Positions 13,801-24,087 of a stretch of 64,000 bases of DNA are shown in pieces (positions within the stretch are counted from its first letter, which is position 1; the number at the start of each line of letters is the position of its first letter). Origin of the DNA: Sipunculus nudus (Eukaryota; Annelida; Sipuncula; Golfingiida; Sipunculidae); assembly GCA_026874595.1 (NCBI GenBank), contig CM049320.1:35684214-35748213 (forward strand), given 5' to 3'. The notes beneath the pieces are model-generated. The model worked only from the letters and a program-made list of their open reading frames with translations, was not told the origin of the DNA and did not search any database. The position numbers were made by a program, and so were the translations under genes.

Positions 13801-14077
13801 AAATAATCCACTTAAAATAAATTCTAAAATATCTCATAGATTTAGATATGGTTTTTACTCCTTTTTTACGATAAAATGAAAAAGAGTAATGAATTTTTGT
13901 CAAATCTATGTTTAAACGTGTTATTTTAAGGCAATTCTCAAATATTGTATATATAAATATATAATTTCAGATAAAACCGAATGGTGGACCATGTGTCATG
14001 TTGTAGTTATCCTGTCATACACCACGTCAGGCGTTTCCTTTTTTGCCTTTTGCCTTATACATATACGACTTCATTAG
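10793..14077 (+). CDS. Gene A: two-CTLD membrane receptor, seven exons, 318 aa
   Basis: Not a named gene I recognise. The exon chain is 10793-10865, 12139-12324, 12455-12586, 12724-12906, 13154-13303, 13444-13569, 13971-14077. Exon lengths sum to 957 nt with no internal stop, and every junction is phase 1 with GT donors and AG acceptors. The protein has a signal peptide (residues 1 to ~24), CTLD1 (~25-130), CTLD2 (~131-241), a Ser/Thr-rich stalk (~242-283), a hydrophobic anchor and a tail of about five residues. It would be a type I cell-surface (or lipid-anchored) protein. CTLD signatures are F-EAL-C, YWIAL, TWIGL and paired cysteines. The calcium/sugar motifs EPN, QPD and WND are absent. 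Every exon has a counterpart in gene C at 58.3-62.9 kb, which is the strongest support for the model. A possible AATAAA lies at 14212. The start is chosen by homology to the gene C signal exon. The least certain point is the exon 2 acceptor (12136 or 12139, a CAGCAG pair). Confidence 0.72.
11154..11321 (+). mobile_element. LINE-type retrotransposon C-terminal fragment
   Basis: In intron 1 of gene A. The frame from 11163 reads RLLHNVILCSSELGKWDNTV, then a TAG at 11229-11231, then CHICNKLDDLCHILFKC KMLKAIW. The C-x2-C...H...C cluster followed by a Trp resembles the C-terminal zinc-binding tail of many non-LTR retrotransposon reverse transcriptases. It is 5'-truncated, carries a stop and cannot be functional. 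Confidence 0.5.
12139..12586 (+). CDS. Gene A CTLD1 (exons 2 and 3)
   Basis: Two exons, 12139-12324 and 12455-12586, are separated by a 130 bp intron. Exon 2 carries FMEALENC, a GGQLL turn and YWIALAEVNLSAWSWANGT, which match the A-helix cysteine, the WIGL core strand and the W-W-NG strand of C-type-lectin-like domains. Exon 3 carries GYCVKLS, LDCW and YDVICQ, the closing cysteines. The four cysteines fit the two conserved CTLD disulfides. The domain is short and lacks EPN/QPD and WND, so calcium-dependent sugar binding is unlikely. N-linked glycosylation sequons (NHS, NGT) are present. Confidence 0.7.
12724..13303 (+). CDS. Gene A CTLD2 (exons 4 and 5)
   Basis: Exons 12724-12906 and 13154-13303 encode a second CTLD with six cysteines, the long form with an extra N-terminal pair (DSYCREN...ECYNIL). 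Then come WFQSRELC, KDTWIGLSKR, KRGCMITW, KMVSCQSKHHSIC. WIGL is perfect. The segment between WIGL and the next cysteine is only about 19 residues and has no W-W-DG or WND element, so the long calcium-binding loop is effectively missing. NIT is a possible glycosylation site. The same exon split is found in B and C. Confidence 0.72.
13444..14077 (+). CDS. Gene A stalk and membrane anchor (exons 6 and 7)
   Basis: Exon 13444-13569 encodes a 42-residue stalk rich in Ser, Thr and Glu (many ST pairs, likely O-glycosylated). Exon 13971-14077 begins DKTEWWTMC and runs through a hydrophobic span (VVVILSYTTSGVSFFAFCLI) to HIRLH and TAG. The hydrophobic stretch almost reaches the C-terminus. A single-pass anchor with a minimal tail and a GPI-attachment signal are both possible. 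Gene C has matching exons with the same phases. Confidence 0.65.
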
Positions 14078-14340
14078 ACATCTGGTATGATGATAACTTG
14101 AATACACGTATACAAGGGGCTTTTTATTCACGGAAGGGGGGTCCGAAATGTTATCCTGGCAATTTTTAAAATGGGGTACATAGTACCTTCCCCAACTCAT
14201 TTATTTAGACGAATAAAATGCACATGTCAGCTGCCTCATGGGATCATCATACAGATTACTTGCACACACGAATACACAGACTTTTTATTCACGGGAGGGG
14301 TGTTTGACATGTTATCCTGACATTTTTTTTAATCCAGGGC
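14078..14340 (+). repeat. Gene A 3' UTR/flank with a ~165 bp tandem duplication
   Basis: The segments at ~14,100-14,165 and ~14,268-14,335 both read 'ACACG(T/A)ATACA' then 'CTTTTTATTCACGG' then 'ATGTTATCCTG'. Gene C has a weak single match near 62,960-63,010. No protein frame is supported. Confidence 0.45.
14212..14217 (+). promoter_or_regulatory. Possible polyadenylation signal AATAAA of gene A
   Basis: A canonical AATAAA lies 135 bp after the gene A stop codon. It is the first one downstream. In an AT-rich sequence this motif is common, so support is only positional. Confidence 0.35.
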
Positions 14341-14924
14341 AGTTTAGGCATAGGTGTCATGCTGCTGCTTTGAATAACGTTGTTTAAATGAACGGCTGAA
14401 TACTGGTGTACTGGCTGGAGCAGGCTCTGAATAATACATCGGATGTAGCTATAATTCACCAAATGATAGAAAAAAAAGAATGAAAAAAGCCAAGAACATA
14501 CTTAACATAGAAATACAATTTAAGAAAACATCGTGCTGACCATATAAGTATATGCATAAATATTGTATGCGTAAATGAATATGATAGAATGAAATGATGC
14601 TGATTTTTTACCAATATGATTGACCTGTCCATAGGAGGTAAATTATTAAAAATTGAGCAAAATTTAATCTTACATGACCAATATGAGTAATACGCATTAT
14701 ATGCTGGGATCTGCAAATGATTTCCTATATTCTATTTTGGGAGCTCATGTTAAAAAGAGTGTCATTTCCTATTATTTCGAAAGGATTAAGTCTTGCAAAA
14801 GGAAGGATGGTCAATTTAGAATGAATTAAGAACACGACTTAAACCTGACTTTAATATAGAAATGGAAATTGTTTACCTGGTACCAAGACTTCATGTGTCA
14901 TCAATCATGTGTACTTTCAGAGTT

Positions 14925-16618
14925 AGAGGGGTCTTTCATACATAGGAAGAAGCCATAAGAGACATTTACAGAAACTAGATTTGCTGATCTTCCATGTTAA
15001 TTGGATGATTGCTGTGATATACATTTCAAAATTTTAGTATGTGTTCGTGCATTATTATAAATATAAATGTACATCCTGGAACCAACTATTATAGCAATAC
15101 GAATAAACGTTGCTACACGTTCATTGGATATATTATACATAAAGCATTATTTGATAAAGCAAAGTTGTTGGGTTCTTATGGCATGTATCCTATCATAGTG
15201 AGCTTGTGATATGTAATCTGTTCGTGTTCGTCTGTATTCGTGCATTATTATAAATATCAATGTACATCCCGTAACCAATTATTATAGCAATACCAATAAA
15301 CTTTGCTACACCTTTATTGGATAAATTGTGTTAAAAGCATTATTTGATAAAGTAAAGTTGTTGGGTACTTATGGCATGTATCCTGTCATAGTGAGCTTGT
15401 GATATGTAATCGATTACATGACATAAGGTCCCCATGGTAACTGAATTATTTAACAGATTGCTTTATATGCCAAATAACAAATGTCAACGTCATTTAGTCT
15501 TTATTTGTTCCGAAAGTACACTGAAACATGGTTATACTTTAGGTGAATCATATGTTGAGCTGAAATGTTGATGCGCCTTTTGTATTTTTTTTGTCATTAT
15601 TTTTTACTTTCTTTAACCAGATGGCTTGTTCTTTATAAAGCTTGCAATTACTATATGTAATTAATGATTTTATAAAAGAATATACAGTCTTGAATAAACA
15701 AATAATTATTCATTTGCAATGGAATCAATAAAATTTTAATATAATCGGGAAAAACCTTCGCTATAATGATGAGTTCAATCTCTGTTAATGAGGATATCTG
15801 TATGTACAGAATATGTTAATAAAACAAAGAGGTAATTTAAAGGAATGTGATCATTTGTTCTCTACTTTATTTCAATTTCACGGTTCATTTGAGGTTTGAT
15901 GCATCAGTTCTAACATTTTTCATCCACTCATTCACGAATTTGTTTTACTTGTATAATATTATTTGTGCAAACAATTGCGATTATCTGAAATAATGGTTTA
16001 AGTTTGACTATCCACTAATTGTTTGGTACGTAGTTTATCGGCCAGCATGGTTTCATGCAATATTATATAAAAAAAATCAGAACCACTGGTAAAATTCCCG
16101 CAGGCTACCTTTTTGATTAAAGAATTAGAGACTTTTTTCCGGGGGGTGCTACCAATGGATAAATTATATTAATTTATGCATTATCATTCTATGGGATATG
16201 GATAGAAAAGTATACTATTATTGTAATTGAGACAACTTAGATAAAAAATCAACAGTGACCAGTAATAGGCCAGTAGTCTCCCTATACAACTAAGCCTCAA
16301 ATCATGTGTTCTTTCTGAAATAAACCGAGATTTTCCCCAGAATTCAATGAAGAAAACTTAGCAATCTCTTGGGCCACCAAAAAAAAAACTCTGCTGTTAC
16401 TCTGACTTTCGGTGTGTCATTATGTTTGAGATTTTTATAAATACCTGAACAGGCTGCGTTATAATTACGACGTCCTGCACCAAAACATAACTATTACAGT
16501 TCAAAAATCATTAATTACATTAAGTAACCGTCCTTATTAGATGGGTATTCACCCGGAAGCAAAGTTATAGGGGTTCATTGTTTAAATTACGGTTATAGAA
16601 TATTTAACTCCGTTTATA

Positions 16619-16620
<2 letters not shown>
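14925..16620 (+). repeat. 3' flank block of gene A, shared with B and C
   Basis: Matching points include 'AAACTAGATTTGCTGAT..TCCAT' near 14,974 (B ~21,932), 'ATTATCTGAAATAAT' and 'CCAGCATGGTT' near 15,980-16,050 (B ~22,085-22,160), and 'GGGTATTCACCCGGAAGCAAA' near 16,544 (B ~22,894; C ~63,841). It contains the 190 bp tandem duplication at 15,042-15,412, which B and C do not have. No coding frame is supported. Confidence 0.5.
15042..15412. repeat. 190 bp tandem duplication
   Basis: Unit 1 (~15,042-15,220) and unit 2 (~15,232-15,412) are close to 90% alike by eye. Shared runs include 'TCGTGCATTATTATAAATAT', 'CTTATGGCATGTATCCT' and 'AGTGAGCTTGTGATATGTAA'. They are noncoding. Confidence 0.75.
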
Positions 16621-16666
<46 letters not shown>

Positions 16667-16669
16667 ATG

Positions 16670-16743
<74 letters not shown>

Positions 16744-16770
16744 TATATATATATGTATATATATGTATAT
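16621..16770. repeat. (TA)n microsatellite tract
   Basis: About 150 bp of near-pure TA repeat with a few interruptions, just after the A 3' flank block. Open frames through it (Ile/Tyr runs) are artefacts. Confidence 0.95.
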
Positions 16771-17454
16771 ATTATTTTTGAAAGAAACTTCCTGCATGGA
16801 GTCTTTTTATATAACATCAGGGCTAATGACAAAATGATTGTATAAAGGAGTAAATGATAAAACCACAAAAACTACAAATACAGAAAAGTTGGGATCTAAA
16901 TTAAGTGAATTAATTTGATAATATTTAATCAGTTGTTATTGAATAGTTGGGTATTAATTCAGTCTTATAGCTACCGTAAACTTACTGCGCATGTCTAAGA
17001 GTGTATCTGTTTAAATATTAAGCATACGAGTAGGCCTATATTTCCAACCGTTCTCGCTAAAATGAATTGCATGATATTTAATTCCTTTACCTGTGAAAAA
17101 AAAATACAAAATAATGACCTATATTACAAAGCACGCGCACGCTCCAAAGCCTATGATTGTTAGCCTATAGTATTGCTTTAACTGACCTCGTTTTGTGTAT
17201 ATTGTCTAGAAACCTGTTGTATGATTTTATTAATTATAATCAGAAGCTTCAAATTTTATACGGATGTAATAAAATAACTTTCCATTTGTAAATACCACGT
17301 TCTGCATTCCTTGTCTTAATCGTCTTTTGACTTTATAAACCCTCCCCCAAAAAACCAAAAGAATTTCGTTACCCTAAATGGCTTCCACTGAACATTGGCG
17401 ACTTAGGTTAACTGCGGGAACAATTATCTTAACGAAGGTTTCCCCCGAGGCTTA

Positions 17455-17645
17455 AATCAGACCTCGGGGTTGGGTGTATCTGGGGCCGACGGGCTTTAAC
17501 TTAGGGTCGATTGTCGCTGGGTCCCAATGCTTAGGGGCCGATTGTGTCTGGGGCCGAGTGTCTGTTGGGCCGAGTGTCTATGGGCCGACAGTCGCTTGGG
17601 CCTAGTGTTTTAGGGCCGAGTGTCTCTGGGGCCGAGTGTTCCTTT
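17455..17645. repeat. G-rich minisatellite, GGGGCCGAGTGTCT-type units
   Basis: About ten degenerate units of 16-25 bp read GGGCCGA(G/C)(T/G)GT followed by CTxTGG or similar. The array is strikingly GC-rich against its AT-rich surroundings and strand-asymmetric (G on the + strand). It lies between gene A and pseudogene B. Confidence 0.7.
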
Positions 17646-17649
17646 TATC

Positions 17650-19430
17650 TATATGACATAATAATCCCCTATCGTATTCAGGCTCGAATGCATGAATGTC
17701 ATCTAGATGATGCTTAAACCTGTCAAGGTTTCGCTTTTGTGGAAAGGATATCGGTTGACGACAGTTGTTTGTCGAGCAAGCTTGAATCTAGTCCTTTATT
17801 CCCAATATAACGTTTTGCCATTTTTTCGTATTTTTGTTTCTGAAACTAGCCACTATTTTCTACATTTTGCCTTGCTTTGTAACTTGAGATTTTAAATACA
17901 AAATCATAGTCCTGAGACGTGTTTGTCTGTTTGCCTTATCATATGGAGTTTCAAACACAACAGGAAAATTTAGCTACTCTCTTGGGGCCTTGTGCATGTG
18001 TATATACATCTCTTAAAACTCTGTTCATTCTGCCTGGTTCAGACGTTGAAAATACAATGATATGAATTTCAGATCGGATGGAAAACGCAGAAGAATTGTA
18101 ATGATTGGCAACAGTGTACACTAATACAGCAATAACTCTTCACTTTACGTTACAGAATATAAGATCTGTTGACTACTATAGTTCCTTACGAAGTAAACTT
18201 AAGGAAAGGTTTATGATTCTTTTTTATCCTTTCAGCCTACATTTAACAGCAACCATGTACAATACGCTCGTCGTGTTCTCAAAAGGCTGCTTGTTAAAAA
18301 TTAAAATATCTAAAATTTAACAATTAAATAAAACTCATGTCAACATTAAAACGTTTGAGTAAACGGATTAAATCAATCATATTGCTAACTAGTAACTCCG
18401 AAAATCGGTATTTAGAAGGCTATTAAGCCGGTCAATGCATTTTGGCCAGTATTCTTACATGGCAATTTATGGTTCTTGTCCATTTAATCCTTATTTAAAA
18501 TTACATATATACATATGATAAATGATATTTTTTTAAGATTCTGTGGCTTTTCGACACCCTATGATGCATGTTTGCTGAGCACGGGTCTGCGGAGGAATCG
18601 TGTTAAAAATCATCCGCTATTGTGTACACCTTTACCCCCGTCGTTCTGAAGTGTAAGTTGCGGCTGATCAAACCATATCGTATGGTGCTTGAAAATAAAT
18701 GATCTTTGTTAAGTGGTCAAGCTAAAGCTGCTATTATAAATTGTTCTTTTAGGCCGAAGGGAACCTTGGTTGTCAGCAGTTACGTTAAATCCTGAAGGAT
18801 CGCTACGACGACGATAACTCATTTACCAGTGCATTAAGTCTCAGCTGAGAAGGGAATCTGCTATCTTTGGACTGGTACAACTACAGGTTACAGAAGATAT
18901 ACACCCAAAGTGGGATACTGGACATACTACACCGATGCCCAACAGCATTGGTAGTTGTTGGCGTACAGCAGTTCTGGAGTCTAAGAAAAGCACCGAAAGC
19001 TACCCTGACTTTAAAGCTTGAAAGGTCAGAACTAAAATAACAGACAAACCAGAACGCCCATGTGTAGAAAATATGAATGTGCAGTTATAGCAGATGTAAC
19101 GACAATGTACCATTCCGAAATTCCGAAAAGGGTAGAAAGCGAAGATAGAAGGAGAAGTCGTCACGGCTTTCGCATGATGTTTCTCCTCCTCTGTTGAGTT
19201 TGGTGCAACTCAATCAGACATTCACACTACGCATTTACAACAGATTACTTTGTTTTTATTTTTCAACTTTATAGATTATCTACTGATAGACGTAACGTCT
19301 ACGGAGGAAGCCACAGAATTTTTTTACCTAAGCAGGTGCTGATTGGCGGGTGCTTCGACCTCTCTGAGTTCGTGGGTAACAATCGAAACATGACGAGCAA
19401 GTTGAGAGAGAATCGAAAGTAAGGGGATAT
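17650..19430. other. Intergenic stretch between A and B
   Basis: No exon recognised. A segment at ~18,870-19,030 has a Trp/Tyr-rich frame, but it meets stops and has no splice context or family match. Confidence 0.4.
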
Positions 19431-20023
19431 CTACAAAATCGTACAGCGAGGCACTGCATGGGGATCAAGTTGGACCTTGCGATTGAAACGTTTAAATATA
19501 CAGCCACACTAGGATAATTGACCCTCTATTGGTGGGTAAACTGAGACTGGCTACTCTCCAGCAAATTACATTATGTTGTCTGGCAATCTTGACAGTGAAG
19601 CTAGATCACGCCATCATTCATTGGACTTAGCCTGAACTGCAGCTAGTCAGATCCACTATCTGATGTGAAAGCATGCGCGTACCGGTTTATATCAAAAGTG
19701 TTTCAAGGAGGTTCAAGCCTTGTGTGGCTAATCGAGTTTCCACTATCAGACAACACCGTCAGCCAGATCAGTGGAGATTGCTTAAATAAAGAATTTATCT
19801 GCACTGCAGAGGAGTCCGTGTATAAAATATAATGTGCAAATTCATCCTACATGTGATTTTATTATGTTTGCTTGGGAGCTAGACATATCGGTAGTTAATT
19901 TTAACATAGAAACGTGATTAAATATATGTGGTGCTTATATTGTTACCATATACCATATATGTGTGTGTGTGTGTGTCGTATGTATTATTAATACCTGTCT
20001 TCTCACATCAAGAAAGCGAAAAC
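19430..20023 (+). promoter_or_regulatory. 5' flank of copy B, homologous to gene C upstream region
   Basis: This stretch aligns by eye with 57,840-58,326 in front of gene C. Shared pieces include 'GGGAATCAAGT/GGGGATCAAGT', 'AACGTGATTAA...ATA...GTGGTG', 'CATATACCAT', and the last 40 bp before the start codon. It probably contains the duplicated promoter and 5' UTR. A TATAAAA occurs near 19,818, but its role is unproven. A (TG)n run sits at ~19,959-19,976. Confidence 0.45.
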
Positions 20024-20661
20024 AGGGGATTTACTCAAGATTTAATGAATATAGTATACAGTCAGCGGTGTCTTAATGCTTGGTGCCTTCTGTGAGCTTT
20101 GTATTTTACCGGTCTCAAGTGTTGCAGCTGGGTGCTTAATGTAAAGTGACTGTATATTTTTTTATCAATTCAAGCAGCAACTTTTACACTGCTTCGACGA
20201 ACCAAACGTTCAATACACATAAGAAGATGAAGAAGACAAAATGAATATTACAATATATATATCATACAAACTTCGTACAGATAGACAGGATTATCAATAT
20301 CATGGCTTCCGAGTAACTTTCAAAGAGGCTTAAATTTTCTGTTAGACTTCAGGAAAAACAACTGCTTCTGCCAGATGATGTTCTTCAAGTCGATTTAAGA
20401 AATTTCTTTTGGATTGCTTTGACAGAAGAGTTCTGTGTTTTAGAAATTCCGTGTCTTACCGATTAGTAGCAAATATGTAAATAAGTCTCACTGGTTAAAG
20501 TGCTTTCTTTTCAGAGGAAGATATTTTTAGTAACATTGACGGATCCTACTATTGCGTGACGCTCGTCTAAGGCAAATCATTGAAGAAAAATAAATTTTCT
20601 ATCAATAGAAGACATGAGCAGGCTGGCTTTGTCAGAAAAATGGTCGGTGGTTTGACAACAG

Positions 20662-20693
<32 letters not shown>

Positions 20694-21208
20694 TTCCTCT
20701 GTTGCAGATTCAACATGTATAAGGAACGTTGGTGATTTGGAATGCTAAAAAGTACATGGTGGATCAATGGTTTGGAACGAAGCTAAACAACTCTGCAAGA
20801 GTAAGGGAATGGCAAATGACGAACACCCCAATGTATCATTTACTTGAAAAAAAAAAAGAAATACTTTCTTGTCAAAGAGAGGTACTAATGTTCCACTTAT
20901 TTTTCACGTCACATGAAGTCTTTTGAAGAGCCAAGCTTTTTATTTGCTACGGATAGGTTCAAACTATTGCTTGGCTTAACTGGAATATAGCTATTGTGTT
21001 ACGTGTTGTGCGATTATTAATGTTTGTTTCAGTTACATGATTTGCAAAACACCTTTATTATTTCTTTAAGAACCGAAGATGCAGACCAACCAACAAGATG
21101 TCGCAAACACAAATATACCTAAAAGAGGGTGCATGGTAGCGTGGCGCAACGGTGCAGCATTAAACAAGTGGATGGTGGATGGCCAGAGCAGATTTTGTCG
21201 ACGTAAAT
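20024..21208 (+). pseudogene. Copy B: decayed two-CTLD receptor pseudogene
   Basis: Five of the seven family exons are recognisable: signal exon 20024-20091, CTLD1 first half ~20289-20450, CTLD1 second half 20515-20642, CTLD2 first half 20708-20881, CTLD2 second half 21071-21208. The start codon is lost (ATGGGG in C is AGGGG here, a one-base deletion). The CTLD1 first half has TAA right after the conserved ACT TTC AAA GAG GCT, then frameshifts. The second half has TAA at 20568-20570. CTLD2 has TAA at 20746-20748. The last exon is open (GCMVAWRN, SRFC) but has lost a conserved cysteine. No stalk or anchor exon was found before 21.7 kb. It is closer to gene C than to gene A. Confidence 0.75.
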
Positions 21209-21719
21209 GTAAGGACGATATGATATTCCCTCAAAATATATAACAAATGGACTCATTTCCCTTATTTCTTTTTCCCTCATTTATTTAATGCGACCATTAA
21301 AAATATCATGATTATCAGTCCTTTCCCCGGACATTTGTTTAACTTAAGCAGGCATAAAGAGAAATGATAAAACTTTACTAAACGTAGCATGGAAATTAGA
21401 ATGAAGGAATATTTTTTTTTTCTGCCAGCGTGTTTAAATTTGTTATTTATTTGAATTTAACATAATGCAGTAATGCTATTATGTAATAATATACTCAGAT
21501 TTGCTGATTAAGATTAAAAAAGTATTTAAGGCTTAGCAAAATTCCGTTTTGTATAACCAAAATACATATTCCATAACATATGATGGGGAATGAACAAAAT
21601 TATATTTTGTGACGGGGAGGCAATTTATATGTAGGATTTTGTTGCCGTGTGTCATTTTTCTGGGTACTGATGCACGAGGGGGCCCGTTTAGGGGATGGTG
21701 TTCCTTTTTTTATATACAT

Positions 21720-22281
21720 GAATTGTCAACTTTTTCAAAACAAACAAAGTTGAATGGTGCTAAGAAAACGAGATGTTAAGGAAACCACTATTTAGATCTG
21801 TTTCTTGATTTAACAACATACAGTCACCTAGATAGCTTTTATATAATGCATATAAGCTCATGCGTGCTTTCATTATCAGAGGTGTACCTGATATATTTCG
21901 GAGAAGAATACCGACAATGTATTTTAACACTAAATTTGCTGGACTACCATATTCTGTAGGACGTGTGTGATTTATGACTATAGATTATACAACTGGAAAG
22001 AAATACTGACAATGGCTGCTGTTTTAGCAACAATATATTGCTACAATAGTAGTTTTAGTAGAGATAACTGTTTTCCGTATAATTGAATTATCTGAAATAA
22101 TTGTATGGTATGGACTAAAAACTGTTTGCATGGCACGCAGTTTACAAACCAGCATGGTTCCATTGTTAATAATTATTTTTAACATATTTTACACGCACGC
22201 AAGCACACAAACACACACACATATATATATATACACACACAAGTTGCACCATCATATTGCGCCTTAACAACTTTTACATGA

Positions 22282-22346
<65 letters not shown>

Positions 22347-23030
22347 ACTTTGGCCATCAAATTGCAACTTGCATCAATATTGCATCACAAAAATGCTGGC
22401 TAAATATGCCATATCGTATTGTCTTCCTATCCATGTATCCCGTTGATGTTTCGAAGTAAACCAATTATGAGCAAGATTTTGGTTTGTATACATTTGTTCA
22501 ATAAAACGCAATTACTCCTCTTATTTGGCTTATATACATTGAAGCGGCCAAATGCACACACCAAAACATTGGTTATATTTATTATGAAGCAATCGGGGCT
22601 GTTTTAAGTATGTAAATATATACTCGAGGTTATATTTATATGACAATTTCGATAATCAACGACGATGTTTTGGGGATGGTCTATTTTGAAGGCTACATTA
22701 TGTTAAAAGTCATTATGCATCTTTGACGAAAGAAATATGGGTGCGGTGACTTAGGGTTTGACTGTGTCATCATGTTCGGATTTTTATAAATAAATAAGTA
22801 GCCTACGCTTTAATTACACAAAATAATGTACCGAGAATATAAATACAACTGTTCAAATATCGATAATTACAATAAATAATTACTCTTATTAGGTGGGTAT
22901 TTTCCAGGAAGCAAAATAAGATAGGTGCATTGTTCAAGTAAAGGTTATACATTTATGCTATTTATCTTAGGCCTCGCCATTTATATCAACTGGCATGCAT
23001 TTTCTATATGATTAATTAATTGATAAACCA
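21720..23030 (+). repeat. 3' flank block of copy B, shared with A and C
   Basis: This block aligns with 63,130-64,000 (downstream of C) over long runs, for example 'TTGAATGGTGCTAAGAAA', 'ACCTGATATATTTCGGAGAA' and 'GGGTAT...CAGGAAGCAAAAT'. It also aligns more weakly with 14,925-16,620 (downstream of A). A composite (AC)n/(AT)n microsatellite interrupts it at ~22,200-22,343. No protein frame runs through it, so it marks the extent of the duplicated unit. Confidence 0.6.
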
Positions 23031-23267
23031 TACAGTAAACCTTTCCTATATGATGATGTTTTCATTGATTGCATTAACGTTTTTTTCATGAGTATTCAGT
23101 TTAAAAATTAAAAAACACACCGTTGGAATGTGGTAACCCCTTTCACACCTTTCCCTCTTAGCAACTTGTGCGCCCTTCATTATTCGACATATTCCCCAGC
23201 TTACTTTACATTTAATGATTGAAATGAAAATCAATACTGTTTGTATTGTAATAATGTCCTCTGGTCA

Positions 23268-23620
23268 CGAGCTTGGTGGCGTAATGGTTTGTCCGGTGGA
23301 CTCATGACCGCAAGATTTTGGGTTCGCGTCGCGATCTGGTCGCCGTCTGCGCATACACTCCTAGCCAAAGTCTTTACCAAAAAGGTGCGCTCTCTCAACC
23401 CATGAGCGAATTGGGACTGGTCATGGGAGGAAGGTAAAAGTAAAAGGAATAATCTTCTTGCGCCTGCTTGGCTTCTTGGGGTTTTAGCTCTGTGGGAAGT
23501 CGAGAAAAGCTACAAGAATAAACAGGCCCTAAATACCAGGGAAGCAAAGTGTAAAATGGGTAGCGACTGACAAGGTTGGTGATATCAGACTATAAACCCC
23601 CACCGTTACCCTTTTTTAAC
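23268..23620 (+). mobile_element. tRNA-derived SINE, family 1
   Basis: A tRNA-like head has an A box (TGGTGGCGTAATGG, 23274-23287) and a B box (GGGTTCGCGTC, 23320-23330) at the ~46 bp spacing of an RNA polymerase III promoter. A ~250 bp body follows that is unrelated to tRNA and ends near a pyrimidine-rich ACCCTTTTTT. It is GC-richer than its surroundings. No cloverleaf is possible beyond the boxes, so it is not a tRNA gene. Confidence 0.65.
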
Positions 23621-24044
23621 CCTTAATATTGAATTCTGTCATGGAGTAAATCATTTAAAAGGCAATTTCTACTTATTGGGTTTTACACTCAGATGGCATA
23701 AAAAGTCTATTGCAACGATCTTACTTTAATACGGTTGGAAATATATTCTTACGAAATTTTACAGAATTTTCCTGGTTGGAGAAATAACTGTAACTTCCTG
23801 CGTGCTAATAAGTTTGAGTTTTGAATTGATTATTGAAAACATAAAAAACATGCAGCTGTAACTTTGTTATTTTGTTAAAATACATTTAAGAAAGAAATGA
23901 TGTCTAAATAAATAAGTCCCATGGGTGACACTAATTAATTATTTCAGGCCACGTTTGAAAAGGATTTTAAAATATTAAAGCTGCCCACGGTAGTTCCTTT
24001 ATGCCGCTTTCTTTCAATTATTAGTATGCCCATTTCTCTCTCTC

Positions 24045-24087
<43 letters not shown>

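Noticed and set aside
16614-16868. 84 aa Tyr-Ile-rich open frame, and similar frames at 22.2, 25.5, 47.4, 47.5 and 59.4 kb
   Set aside because: They are translations of (TA)n/(TG)n microsatellites.
18850-19030. Trp/Tyr-rich frame upstream of copy B as an extra domain
   Set aside because: It meets a stop, lacks splice signals in a suitable phase and has no counterpart upstream of A or C.
21209-21720. Stalk and anchor exons for copy B
   Set aside because: The sequence follows the gene C intron for about 110 bp, then diverges. No ACACAACT-like stalk start or hydrophobic exon after TTTCAG was found.
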